DNA of 64,000 nucleotides, taken from 79-D21 sp022839995 (lineage in GTDB: Bacteria > Synergistota > Synergistia > Synergistales > 79-D21). Positions within the stretch are counted from its first letter, which is position 1. Every line of letters starts with the position of its first letter. Made by a program: the position numbers and the translations under genes. Location: positions 8,182 to 72,181 of the forward strand of contig JALHIN010000012.1 in NCBI GenBank assembly GCA_022839995.1, written 5' to 3'. Positions 26,838 through 34,844 of the stretch are shown piece after piece. The notes below the pieces were generated by a model, which was not told where the DNA came from, did no database searches, and worked only from the letters and a program-made list of their open reading frames with translations.

Positions 26838-28945
26838 TTCTGCGTCCTGAGGACGAGCGCGTCGACGGCCACCGCGCCTCGTCCCTCCTGCAGGACCATT
26901 ACCGGATTCACGTCCAGCTCCAGCAGGTCGGGTTCGCTCAGGGCCATCCTGGAGACTGATTCGACCAGGGAAGCCAAGGCCTCGATGTCCCTCGGAGGAT
27001 TCCCCCGGGCTCCCCTGAGGAGCGGAAGCCCTTTCAGCTCCTCGAGCATTTTCATAACGGTTGCCCGGTCTACGGGAGCAAGGCGCAGGGACACGTCCTG
27101 CAGCACCTCCACGAAAATCCCCCCGATGCCGACCGCGATCACGGGACCGAACAGCGGATCGCGGCGGACTCCGACGATGCATTCCTGTCCGCCCGAGACC
27201 ATTTCCTGAACGAGGACTCCCCTGATGCGGGCCCCCGTCCTTGCTTTCACTGCTTTTTCAAGGATCCGGCCGTACGTGTTCCTCAGTTCCTCCTCGTCCT
27301 TTACGTGGAGGGCGACGATCCCGGCTTCCGTCTTATGGGGAATGTCAGGGGACATCACCTTCAGGGCAACCGGATACCCGATCTCCTCCGCTGCCGCGAG
27401 GGATTCCGACAGGCTTCTGCAAAGGCGTTCCCGCGTAATCGGGATTCCGTAGGAAGCCAGGAGCTCCTTGGCCTCTGCCTCCGTCAGCTCGTCCGGGAAC
27501 TCGTCAAGCCTGGCCTTCGTTCCGGGCGCCGTGTCCTTCGGTGGCAAATCCGGGCGCTTTTCCCAATGGACCAGTCTCGATAGGGACAAGGCCGCCCTCC
27601 GGAGGCTCGAAAAAACAGGGACCCCCCGTGAGGCCAGTAGGTTCCTGAACGCCAGGCCGTGTTCGTCATCAATCAGCCAGCAGCAGGCGACGGGTTTCTT
27701 CCCGGAATCGAAGGCCGAGACCAGGTCTTCTGCCATCCTCATTCCGGATTCTCCCGTGATCATCGAGAGAACGACCAGAAGCATGTCGATCTGGGGACTT
27801 TCTTCCATGAGCGCGAGGAGGTTCCTGAAACCCTGCGGGTCATTGATCACCTGCGCGGTCATATCGACGGGGTTCAGGCTCGATCCGAACGGGGGAATGA
27901 ACCGCTCGACCTTCCCCCGAAGTTCTGCGTCCAAAACCGGAACCGACAGGCCGGCCGCGTCGCAGCAATCCGCCGCGATGATCCCTGCCCCGCCGGAAGT
28001 GCTCAGGATCCCGACCCGATTCCCTTTTGTCCTTCTCGAACACCCGAAGAATCGTGCGACATCCGTAACATCGTCGGAATCCCCCAGGGTCAGGACCCCA
28101 TACTGCCGGAACACCGCCTCCCACACCTTCTCGTCCCCGGTAAGGGCAGCAGTGTGGCTTTTTGCGGCCTCCTTCGCCACCTCACTTCGGCCCACCTTCA
28201 GGACGGCCACCGGTAGGCCTCTCGACCGGGTGAAGCGAAGGAGGTCCAGGAAACGCCCCCCGTTCGAAACCCCTTCGAGATAAAGAAGCAGAAGGCGCAC
28301 CTCCGGGTCCTCCGCGAGGTAACGGGCGATCTCGATGACGTCGAGGTCAGCCTGGTTGCCGGTCGTCACGACATACCGAAACCCGGCTCCCGCGTCGGCC
28401 GCCATCGCGAAAGAGGCAAAACCGAAGGCTCCGCTCTGGGAAATGTACGCCACATGGCCGGTGGGCCTGCGGTCCGTGTCTAGGGAAGCGGAAAAACTGA
28501 GAGGAATGCCCTTCGCAAGGTTGACCAGACCCTGGCAGTTCGGCCCAAGGATGCGAACCCCTCCGGCTTTCGCGATCCGCACGATTTCTTCCTGGGCCTC
28601 GGTTCCTTCCGACTCGGCAAAACCCGACGAAAAGATGACGGCATATTTCACGCCGAGACAGGCGCAATCCTCGAGAACGGGTGGAACCAGAGAGGCCCTC
28701 ACCCCAACGAGGACGACGTCGGGAACCTCGGGCAAAACTTCCAGGGAAGGATAGCAACGAAATCCTTCAAGGGACTGGTACTTCGGGTTGACGGGATAGA
28801 CGGCCCCTTTGAAGCCGTACCGTTTCAGGAGTTTCAACGGCCTTCCCGAAATGCTTTCCAGGTTCGCCGACGCCCCGACGATCGCGACGGACCGGGGGGA
28901 AAAGAGGCGGTCGAGTCTGTTTTCCGGATCCAAGGGGTGTCTCAC
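26834..28945 (-). CDS. ADP-forming acetate/acyl-CoA ligase (fused alpha-beta)
   Basis: A 703-residue NDP-forming acyl-CoA synthetase that makes ATP from acyl-CoA, the usual energy-yielding end step in amino acid fermenters. It has the CoA-binding domain (about 10-140, SVAIVGASANLESISGRP), succinyl-CoA-ligase-like domains with the phosphohistidine segment SHTAALTGDE, and an ATP-grasp domain in the last third. Acyl substrate (acetyl, branched-chain, aryl) cannot be read. It is coupled to plsY by a 4-bp overlap. Confidence 0.88.
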   Translation of the reverse strand: MRHPLDPENRLDRLFSPRSVAIVGASANLESISGRPLKLLKRYGFKGAVYPVNPKYQSLEGFRCYPSLEVLPEVPDVVLVGVRASLVPPVLEDCACLGVKYAVIFSSGFAESEGTEAQEEIVRIAKAGGVRILGPNCQGLVNLAKGIPLSFSASLDTDRRPTGHVAYISQSGAFGFASFAMAADAGAGFRYVVTTGNQADLDVIEIARYLAEDPEVRLLLLYLEGVSNGGRFLDLLRFTRSRGLPVAVLKVGRSEVAKEAAKSHTAALTGDEKVWEAVFRQYGVLTLGDSDDVTDVARFFGCSRRTKGNRVGILSTSGGAGIIAADCCDAAGLSVPVLDAELRGKVERFIPPFGSSLNPVDMTAQVINDPQGFRNLLALMEESPQIDMLLVVLSMITGESGMRMAEDLVSAFDSGKKPVACCWLIDDEHGLAFRNLLASRGVPVFSSLRRAALSLSRLVHWEKRPDLPPKDTAPGTKARLDEFPDELTEAEAKELLASYGIPITRERLCRSLSESLAAAEEIGYPVALKVMSPDIPHKTEAGIVALHVKDEEELRNTYGRILEKAVKARTGARIRGVLVQEMVSGGQECIVGVRRDPLFGPVIAVGIGGIFVEVLQDVSLRLAPVDRATVMKMLEELKGLPLLRGARGNPPRDIEALASLVESVSRMALSEPDLLELDVNPVMVLQEGRGAVAVDALVLRTQK

Positions 28946-28971
28946 CTCCTAAGGGTAGGACCGAAAACGGG

Positions 28972-29019
28972 AAAGGCCTTTCTCACGCCCTGTCTGCAAC
29001 TGCGTGGAAAGGCCTTTCT
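28972..29019. terminator. Long inverted repeat between tRNA-Leu and the ligase gene
   Basis: GAAAGGCCTTTC-T-CACG faces CGTG-GAAAGGCCTTTC across a 15-base loop. Each 12-mer is itself a palindrome. It probably terminates tRNA-Leu transcription, though the minus-strand T run is weak. Confidence 0.55.
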
Positions 29020-29068
29020 TTTCTTCGTCCTGGCCAGGGCGAGCCTGCAGGACCGAACTTTTCGTTGA

Positions 29069-29153
29069 TGGTGCCGGGGACGAGACTTGAACTCGTACGG
29101 GTTTCCCCACACGCCCCTCAAACGTGCGTGTCTACCAGTTCCACCACCCCGGC
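29069..29153 (-). tRNA. tRNA-Leu (anticodon GAG)
   Basis: A class II tRNA with a long variable arm. Acceptor GCCGGGG/CCCCGGC, anticodon stem CACGT/GCGTG with loop TTGAGGG and anticodon GAG, variable arm TGGGGAAACCCG, T arm ACGAG-TTCAAGT-CTCGT, discriminator A and encoded CCA. Confidence 0.95.
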
Positions 29154-29164
29154 ACGTGACGCCA

Positions 29165-29192
29165 ATTATAGCAGGCTGTCAGAACGCGTCAA
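29165..29192 (-). promoter_or_regulatory. Promoter of tRNA-Leu
   Basis: TTGACG, 16 bases, perfect TATAAT, ending 11 bases before the tRNA. It lies directly after the rplS stop. Confidence 0.82.
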
Positions 29193-29209
29193 CACCCTAT
29201 GGGGGTTTT

Positions 29210-29554
29210 TTAACGACGCTCCTTGATCCGGGCGGCCTTGCCGCTCAGCTTGCGGAGGTAGTAGAGTTTTGCGCGGCGCACCAACCCCTTGCGCACGACT
29301 TCGATCTTCTCGATCGAAGGGCAGTGAAGGGGAAAGATCCGCTCAACACCAACTCCGCCGGACACTTTGCGAACGACGAAATTCTCCCGCAGTCCGCCTT
29401 TCTGGCGTGCGATGACAATCCCTTCGAAAACCTGGATGCGTTCGCGGTTGCCTTCCTTGACCTTCACATGAACCTTGACGTTGTCACCCGGACGGAATTC
29501 CGGAAGGTCGCTCCTGAGAAATTTCTTTTCGATCAACGTGATCCTGGGATCCAT
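29210..29554 (-). CDS. rplS: 50S ribosomal protein L19
   Basis: A 114-residue ribosomal protein with GDNVKVHVKVKEGNRERIQ and the C-terminal RRAKLYYLRKLSGKAARI that characterise bL19. Start ATG at 29554 after GGAGGG; the longer frame to 29773 is a trmD shadow. Last gene of the ylxM-ffh operon. Confidence 0.96.
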   Translation of the reverse strand: MDPRITLIEKKFLRSDLPEFRPGDNVKVHVKVKEGNRERIQVFEGIVIARQKGGLRENFVVRKVSGGVGVERIFPLHCPSIEKIEVVRKGLVRRAKLYYLRKLSGKAARIKERR

Positions 29555-29589
29555 TTTCCTTTCCCTCCTTGCTGGTCTACATCCAAATT

Positions 29590-30756
29590 TTAACGGCACC
29601 CGAAGAATCGGTCCATGCAGATCGAAAGCAGGACCGCGGGATCCAGCCACCCCTCCTGCTCCAGCCCCCCCCTTGGCGGGGAAACCAAAGCCTGCGTTTC
29701 GGGAAGATCCTTTGACAACCCCATAACCATGGGTTTCCCCGATTCCAGGATCCTCCGTTTCGCCTCGAGCCAATGGATGGAATTCCCGCCTTTCTTTTCC
29801 TCAAACCCGACGGCGTAGGGAACTTCTCCCTCCTTTTGGGAAACCCAACGGAACGCCTGCCGGGATGTCCTGAAAAACTTTACGAAGTTCCTTTCCCCGT
29901 CTCCCGATTTTTCCGTAAGAGCGTTCAGTTGCTGCCGACTCCCGTTGTCCGGCTCGACGACAAGAATCCTTTCAATTCCATAGAGCCCTGCTGCCTGTCC
30001 CATCTGCCGAAGACAACCCGGGAAACCCGCCGTTTCCCCCGAAAGGAGCAGGTACGGGCGTTTCTGCAGGTAGGGCCTGATGTTTGCCGCAGCCAGCAAA
30101 TCAGGCCGCCTGGCGATCGTCCTCGCGACGGACTGTTCCTTCCTCCACTTCCCGATGGCTCCCGCATCTCCCGACAGGAGAACCCCGGGAACCTGCACCC
30201 CCCTCCACTCGGAAGGGCGGGTAAAGTGCGGGTGGTCAAGCATCCCGCGGTAAAACGAGTCATCCTCGACGGCGGCGATTTTTCCCACGACACCCGGAAC
30301 CAGCCTCGCAACCGCATCCACCAGGACCATCGCGGGCAGCTCTCCCCCGGTCAGCACGAAATCCCCCAGGGATACCTCCAGGTCGACGAATTTCTCTACA
30401 AACCGTTCGTCCACTCCCTCGTAATGTCCGCAAACAAGGACGAGGTGATCGCGGCCCGCCAGGCTTTCGACAAGTTCCTGGCTCAGGACCGTCCCCTGCG
30501 GGGACGGGTAGACTACAGTCGCATCCTCGCCGCCCACGCTTTCCAGGGCTTTCGCCAGGGGTTCCGGCATGAGGACCATTCCGCCTCCGCCGAAGGCATA
30601 GTCGTCGACCTGCCCGTAGCGGTTTACGGCAAAGTCCCGCAGGTTCACCACGTGAGCCTCGATCGTTTTCGAGCCGATCGCACGCCCAACCACGCTGTGC
30701 TCCAGAAAACACTCGAGAAACTCCGGGAAAGCGGTGATGAACGTGACCTTCCTCAA
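29590..30756 (-). CDS. trmD: tRNA (guanine37-N1)-methyltransferase TrmD fused to a second RNA methyltransferase-like domain
   Basis: TrmD methylates G37 of tRNAs and prevents frameshifting. Residues 1 to about 235 are a complete SPOUT-fold TrmD, with the knot segments LVCGHYEGVDERF and LTGGELPAMVLVDAV. Residues about 236-388 are extra: LYGIERILVVEPDN, VKFFRTSRQAFRW and KPMVMGLSKDLPE resemble the SAM-dependent RNA methyltransferase family PF09936, which in some bacteria is a separate gene next to trmD. No stop or frameshift separates the parts. The function of the second domain is unknown. Confidence 0.88.
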   Translation of the reverse strand: MRKVTFITAFPEFLECFLEHSVVGRAIGSKTIEAHVVNLRDFAVNRYGQVDDYAFGGGGMVLMPEPLAKALESVGGEDATVVYPSPQGTVLSQELVESLAGRDHLVLVCGHYEGVDERFVEKFVDLEVSLGDFVLTGGELPAMVLVDAVARLVPGVVGKIAAVEDDSFYRGMLDHPHFTRPSEWRGVQVPGVLLSGDAGAIGKWRKEQSVARTIARRPDLLAAANIRPYLQKRPYLLLSGETAGFPGCLRQMGQAAGLYGIERILVVEPDNGSRQQLNALTEKSGDGERNFVKFFRTSRQAFRWVSQKEGEVPYAVGFEEKKGGNSIHWLEAKRRILESGKPMVMGLSKDLPETQALVSPPRGGLEQEGWLDPAVLLSICMDRFFGCR

Positions 30757-31268
30757 TCCCAGAGCCCCTCCATCAAGGCGACGGTCACGGTTCCCTTTTC
30801 AAGGTCCACCTTGCGGACGACCTCTCGAATCGCAGGCAAGGCCTTGATTTTGCCCTCGGGAGTCCGCACCATGTAGCAGTCGTTGCTTCCCGTCTGCAGG
30901 ACTTCTTCGATGACGCCCAGGTTTTCACCGGTCGCCTCGTCCTGCACGTCCAGCCCCAGGAGATCGTCGATCCAGTAATGACCCTCCGGAAGCGACACCC
31001 TTTCTTCGGGCGGGACTTTGACCAGCGTTCCCTTCAGCTGGTCCGCCGAGGTCCGGTCACGGATTTCCGCGGTTTTCGCCAGAATGAGCCCCTTCCCCTC
31101 CAGGAAACGGAAGCAGACGGGGTGCAATACCCCCCATTCGGTGCCGTCCGAGCGAAAGACCCGAAAGTGTTCCATTTCGAGGAAGCGCTCCGGAAAATCC
31201 GTCAGAGGCTGGATCCGAAGTTCCCCCTCAAGCCCATGGCCGCCGCAGATCCTTCCGATGACGGTCAT
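30753..31268 (-). CDS. rimM: 16S rRNA processing protein RimM
   Basis: A 171-residue 30S assembly factor with the N-terminal RimM domain (IGRICGGHGLEGELRI) and a C-terminal PRC barrel (GHYWIDDLLGLDV). The ATG at 31268 is chosen as the standard family start; an in-frame TTG at 31307 would overlap khpA and add a non-conserved basic tail. Overlaps trmD by 4 bp. Confidence 0.93.
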   Translation of the reverse strand: MTVIGRICGGHGLEGELRIQPLTDFPERFLEMEHFRVFRSDGTEWGVLHPVCFRFLEGKGLILAKTAEIRDRTSADQLKGTLVKVPPEERVSLPEGHYWIDDLLGLDVQDEATGENLGVIEEVLQTGSNDCYMVRTPEGKIKALPAIREVVRKVDLEKGTVTVALMEGLWD

Positions 31269-31287
31269 GGTCCGCGGGCGGGCTCTC

Positions 31288-31533
31288 TCAGTCTTCAAGG
31301 ATGTCAACGACCACCTTTTCGTTATCCTTCACCGCAGCCGCCTTGGCCAGGAGCCGCAAGGCATTGACCGTGGCGCCCTTCTTGCCGATCACCCTCCCGA
31401 TATCTTCGGGGGCGACCCTGATCCTGACTTCGAACACGCCGTTGCCTTGAGAAGTGCACTCGACTTCCACCGCATCAGGGTCCTTCACGAGGCGCCTGAC
31501 GATCGACTCGATCAGCGCTCCGTAGTCCGGCAT
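31288..31533 (-). CDS. khpA: KH-domain RNA-binding protein KhpA
   Basis: An 81-residue single KH-domain protein with the loop GRVIGKKGATV. KhpA, often with KhpB, binds many RNAs and affects cell division and elongation in Gram-positives. Its place between rpsP and rimM is the classical one. Confidence 0.93.
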   Translation of the reverse strand: MPDYGALIESIVRRLVKDPDAVEVECTSQGNGVFEVRIRVAPEDIGRVIGKKGATVNALRLLAKAAAVKDNEKVVVDILED

Positions 31534-31540
31534 GGGGGAC

Positions 31541-31810
31541 TTACTTCCGCTTTCCCTCGACGAACCGGTCCCAGACCCCGCTCTTCTTGAGGATCATGCG
31601 GGCCGTGTCCGATGCCTGGGCGCCCACCTGCAGCCAGTAAAGGGCCCTTTCCTCGTCCACGCGGATCTCCGCGGGATCCGTCAGGGGATTGTAGTGACCG
31701 ATCATCTCGATGAACCGGCCATCCCTGGGCGACTTGGAATCCGCGACGACCAACCGATAAAAGGGAGCTTTCTTTCGCCCGTGACGGGCAAGTCGAATCT
31801 TGACTGCCAT
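31541..31810 (-). CDS. rpsP: 30S ribosomal protein S16
   Basis: An 89-residue bS16 with the family opening VKIRLARHGRKKAPFYRLV and PRDGRFIEMIGHYNP. Start ATG at 31810; four extra upstream codons are not conserved. Confidence 0.96.
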   Translation of the reverse strand: MAVKIRLARHGRKKAPFYRLVVADSKSPRDGRFIEMIGHYNPLTDPAEIRVDEERALYWLQVGAQASDTARMILKKSGVWDRFVEGKRK

Positions 31811-31835
31811 TCTTCCACACACCTCCTGTGATCTC

Positions 31836-33173
31836 TTACCTGAACAGGTTCCTGAGGCCCGCCATTCCTCCCCGGCGTCCCCGGCTGCCCAGTGTTTTCC
31901 AGATCTGCTTCATCTGCTCGTACTGCTTGAGCACCTGATTCACTTCCTGAACTGAGGTCCCCGAACCGAGGGCAATTCTCCTTCTCCTGCTTCCCTTGAT
32001 GATCTCGGGGTTTTTCCTCTCCCTGGGCGTCATCGAGAGGATGACGGCCTCGATCCTCTTCAGCCTGCCGGGATCCATGTCGGCATCCTGCAAGGCCTTC
32101 GCCCCTCCAGGGATCGGAAGCATTTCGAGGACTTTTTCCAGGGGGCCCATCTTCTTGACCTGCTGAAGCTGTTCCAGAAGGTCTTCCATCGTAAAGCGAT
32201 TCTTCCTGAGGTTTTCGGACATCCGCTCGATGGACTCGCGATCCGTAACCGCCTGCACCTTCTCCATCAGCCCGGCGAGGTCGCCCATCCCCATGATCCG
32301 CTGGGCCATCCGGCTGGCGTCGAATTCTTCCAGATCCTCGACTTTTTCGCCGACCCCGGCAAGCTTGATCGGGACTCCCGTCGCAGCCCGGACCGCGAGT
32401 GCGGCCCCCCCTCGGGCATCTCCGTCCAGCTTGGAGAGGATGACCCCTGTCAGACCGAGGCGCTGGTGGAAGCTGGATGCAACGTTGACGGCCTCCTGTC
32501 CCGTCATGGCATCGACGACGAGAAGGGTTTCGTGCGGTTTCACCGCGCTTCGGATGGCCTCGAGTTCCTGCATCAGCGGCTCGTCGAGGTGAAGGCGGCC
32601 CGCGGTGTCCAGGAGGATGATGTCGGCCAGATGCTCCTCCGCGTAGCGGATTGCTCCCGATGCGACCTCCAGCGGTGTGTTCCTTCCCTCCCCGGGGCCG
32701 AAGAACGGCACTTTCACCTGCTCCGCAAGAACCCTTAGCTGTTCGACCGCCGCTGGACGCTGCAAGTCACAGGCCACAAGAAGGGGGCGATGTCCCCTGG
32801 AAAGACGTTTTGCAAGCTTCGCAGCGGTTGTGGTTTTCCCCGACCCCTGGAGACCGACCATCATGTACACGGTCGGCGGTTTCGGCGAGACCGTGAGGGT
32901 TGTCGGCCCCTCCCCCATCAGGCGGGCCAGTTCTTCATAAACGACCACGGAAACCTGCTGGGCGGGCGTAATGGACTCGAGGACGTCGGCCCCCGTGCAA
33001 CGGGTCCGGATTTTCTCCACCAGGTCCTTCGCGACCTTGTAATGCACGTCGGCTTCAAGCAAGGCCCGGCGAACTTCCCGAAGGGCGTCGGTGATATCCG
33101 CTTCGCTCAGTTTCCCTTTCCCCCGAAGCGCCTTGAAAACGCTTTCGAGGCGTTCCTTCAGTGCGTCAAACAT
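31836..33173 (-). CDS. ffh: Signal recognition particle GTPase Ffh
   Basis: A 445-residue SRP54: N domain (1-85), G domain with GLQGSGKTTT and DTAGR, and a methionine-rich M domain (from about residue 300) ending in the RNA-binding SRRRRIALGSG segment. It delivers membrane and secreted proteins co-translationally with 4.5S RNA and FtsY (neither is in the window). Overlaps ylxM by 8 bp. Confidence 0.96.
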   Translation of the reverse strand: MFDALKERLESVFKALRGKGKLSEADITDALREVRRALLEADVHYKVAKDLVEKIRTRCTGADVLESITPAQQVSVVVYEELARLMGEGPTTLTVSPKPPTVYMMVGLQGSGKTTTAAKLAKRLSRGHRPLLVACDLQRPAAVEQLRVLAEQVKVPFFGPGEGRNTPLEVASGAIRYAEEHLADIILLDTAGRLHLDEPLMQELEAIRSAVKPHETLLVVDAMTGQEAVNVASSFHQRLGLTGVILSKLDGDARGGAALAVRAATGVPIKLAGVGEKVEDLEEFDASRMAQRIMGMGDLAGLMEKVQAVTDRESIERMSENLRKNRFTMEDLLEQLQQVKKMGPLEKVLEMLPIPGGAKALQDADMDPGRLKRIEAVILSMTPRERKNPEIIKGSRRRRIALGSGTSVQEVNQVLKQYEQMKQIWKTLGSRGRRGGMAGLRNLFR

Positions 33174-33534
33174 CCCGTTCCTGTGCCTCCTCGGCGCTCT
33201 CCGCGAGAACTTCTTCCATCTCCCTGACGAACGGGTGGGGCAGGTCAGGCGAATAGCGCAACAGGATCATCCGAACTGCCTTTTTCAGGGATTCGAGACG
33301 GGCGTCGAACCCGAGCGTCGCCTCCAGCTCCAGGAGTCTCTGGCGGGCCCTCTGGACCAGGTCGTAAACCCCCTGGCGAGTTCCTCCCATCGTTTCGGCG
33401 ATTTCCTGAAGGCTCAGGTCGGACAGGTCGTGCATCTCGAATGCCTTCCTCTGCCGTTCCGTCAGCAGTCCCGAATACAGGTCGAAAAGCCTTCCAAGGT
33501 GGATCCTTGACTTGAGCTGTTTTTCCAGGTCCAT
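33166..33534 (-). CDS. ylxM: YlxM-type helix-turn-helix protein
   Basis: A 122-residue protein with a sigma-region-4-like HTH (LTERQRKAFEMHDLSDLSLQEIAETMGGTRQGVYDLVQRARQ pattern, about residues 24-66), the small partner usually encoded just before ffh. Proposed to modulate SRP function; not well characterised. First gene of the operon, 27 bases downstream of a perfect -10 box. Confidence 0.9.
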   Translation of the reverse strand: MDLEKQLKSRIHLGRLFDLYSGLLTERQRKAFEMHDLSDLSLQEIAETMGGTRQGVYDLVQRARQRLLELEATLGFDARLESLKKAVRMILLRYSPDLPHPFVREMEEVLAESAEEAQERDV

Positions 33535-33561
33535 CCCGTTCTCTCACCTCACGGCATGGCG

Positions 33562-33590
33562 ATTATAGAGACCGGCCGGGTGGCTGTCAA
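33562..33590 (-). promoter_or_regulatory. Consensus promoter of the ylxM-ffh-rpsP-khpA-rimM-trmD-rplS operon
   Basis: Perfect TTGACA (33590-33585) and TATAAT (33567-33562) with a 17-base spacer. The -35 box and most of the spacer lie inside one arm of the inverted repeat at 33574-33617. Confidence 0.9.
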
Positions 33591-33617
33591 GCTTTTTGCC
33601 TTGACAGCCACCCGGCC
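33574..33617. repeat. Perfect 18-bp inverted repeat overlapping the ffh-operon promoter
   Basis: GGCCGGGTGGCTGTCAAG (33574-33591) and its exact complement at 33600-33617 flank an 8-base loop. There is no T tract after either side, so it is a poor intrinsic terminator; as DNA it would make a symmetric operator centred just upstream of the -35 box. It may also end the transcript of the gene at 33661. Confidence 0.8.
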
Positions 33618-33660
33618 AACGGGAAAAGCCTCCCCTGGAGCCCCCCCTGGGGCAGGGCGC

Positions 33661-33951
33661 CTAGTGCGAGTGAGAATGTCCGTGGTTTTCCCCGGCCTCG
33701 AAGAAACGGTCTTCCACCCTTCTTAGAAGAAGCCAGAGATCATCCGTCAGGCGCCTCTTCTTCTCCAGCAAGTGGAAAAGAGCATGGGAAACCTCCGCAT
33801 CTTCGATCATCTCAAGGCGCGCCATGAGGTCCCCTGTTGTTTGCAGTTCCCCGATGAGGGATTCCCTGAGGAGTTCCGCAATCGCTGCCGGTTCCGCAAC
33901 CGTCCCGGTCCCGTGTTCATGCCCTTCTCCGGGCGTAATGATCCTGCACAT
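33661..33951 (-). CDS. Hypothetical protein with His-rich ends
   Basis: A 96-residue protein that I do not recognise. It begins with a Cys- and His-containing stretch (MCRIITPGEGHEHGTG), continues as a helical, acidic four-helix-like segment (about residues 22-85) and ends in GENHGHSHSH. The two histidine-rich ends suggest nickel, zinc or other metal binding, which is inference. A GGAGG lies 9 bases before the ATG. It is a single-gene unit upstream of the ffh operon. Confidence 0.6.
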   Translation of the reverse strand: MCRIITPGEGHEHGTGTVAEPAAIAELLRESLIGELQTTGDLMARLEMIEDAEVSHALFHLLEKKRRLTDDLWLLLRRVEDRFFEAGENHGHSHSH

Positions 33952-34121
33952 CTTCCTAGCCTCCTTTTTTGAACCTCGCCCCCCTTTCTATCACTTCCTC
34001 AAGATCGAGGCAAGAAAAAACCTCTTCCGCGTCAAAGGTCTGGTATATTGATTGAAGGGTAAAGACCGGAATCGATCGAAGCTTGAAGCAGCGATCCCAT
34101 CACAACAGGAGGAGACAGGCA

Positions 34122-34784
34122 ATGAGCCCAGAACCGGTGGATTGGAACCGATTTCGAAAAGCCTACTACCGCACGGTGGGGGCAACCGTGACGAAGGCGC
34201 TGACCGCCAACGGCTTCCATGCGGCCTATGCAGAAACCCGCGAGGAAGCGATCCATGCCGTTCTTTCCCTCGTTCCAGAGTGCGCCTCCGTGGGGATTCC
34301 CGGATCCGTGACGATTCGTGAGCTCGGGCTGCCGGAAATCCTGGAAGCAAGGGGGAACCGGGTCATCCAGCACTGGGACCCCACCCTGGAAGCGGAAGAA
34401 CGCGCACAGCGCCTGAACGATGAACTCGCCAGCGACATTTTCCTTACCAGCTCGAATGCCGTAACCCTGTCGGGGGAGCTGGTCAACATTGACGGAACAG
34501 GGAACCGCGTGGCTGGAATGGCCTGGGCTAAAAGCCGGATCTGCTTCGTCATCGGGATCAACAAGGTTTCCCGTAACGTCGAATCCGCGCTCCAGAGGAT
34601 CCGGGATTGGGCCACCCCGATCAACGGAATTCGACTCGGGATGGACCTCCCCTGCATCAAGGCCGGTTTCTGCGTCGACTGCAAGGCTCCGCAGAGGGCC
34701 TGCCGGGCGGTTTCCGTCCTCGAAAGGGCACCGTACGGAAGGGACGCGCATGTGATCCTGGTAGGAGAAACACTGGGCTACTGA
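34122..34784 (+). CDS. LUD-domain protein (LutC/YkgG-like)
   Basis: A 220-residue protein of the LUD (DUF162) family. Family members take part in lactate utilisation with iron-sulfur partners, but no lutA or lutB is nearby. Visible features are SVGIPGSVTIRELGLPE (nucleotide-like loop), DIFLTSSNAVTLSGELVNIDGTGNR (the most conserved LUD block) and a cysteine group FCVDCKAPQRAC near the C-terminus. ATG at 34122 after AGGAGGAG. Followed 60 bp later by the asparaginase-like gene, probably one operon. Confidence 0.82.
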   Translation: MSPEPVDWNRFRKAYYRTVGATVTKALTANGFHAAYAETREEAIHAVLSLVPECASVGIPGSVTIRELGLPEILEARGNRVIQHWDPTLEAEERAQRLNDELASDIFLTSSNAVTLSGELVNIDGTGNRVAGMAWAKSRICFVIGINKVSRNVESALQRIRDWATPINGIRLGMDLPCIKAGFCVDCKAPQRACRAVSVLERAPYGRDAHVILVGETLGY

Positions 34785-34844
34785 TTTTCCCCGAAAGCGT
34801 GCTAAAGTAGGAACCGCGGGGGAAAGATCGGAGGGGAGATTCTC

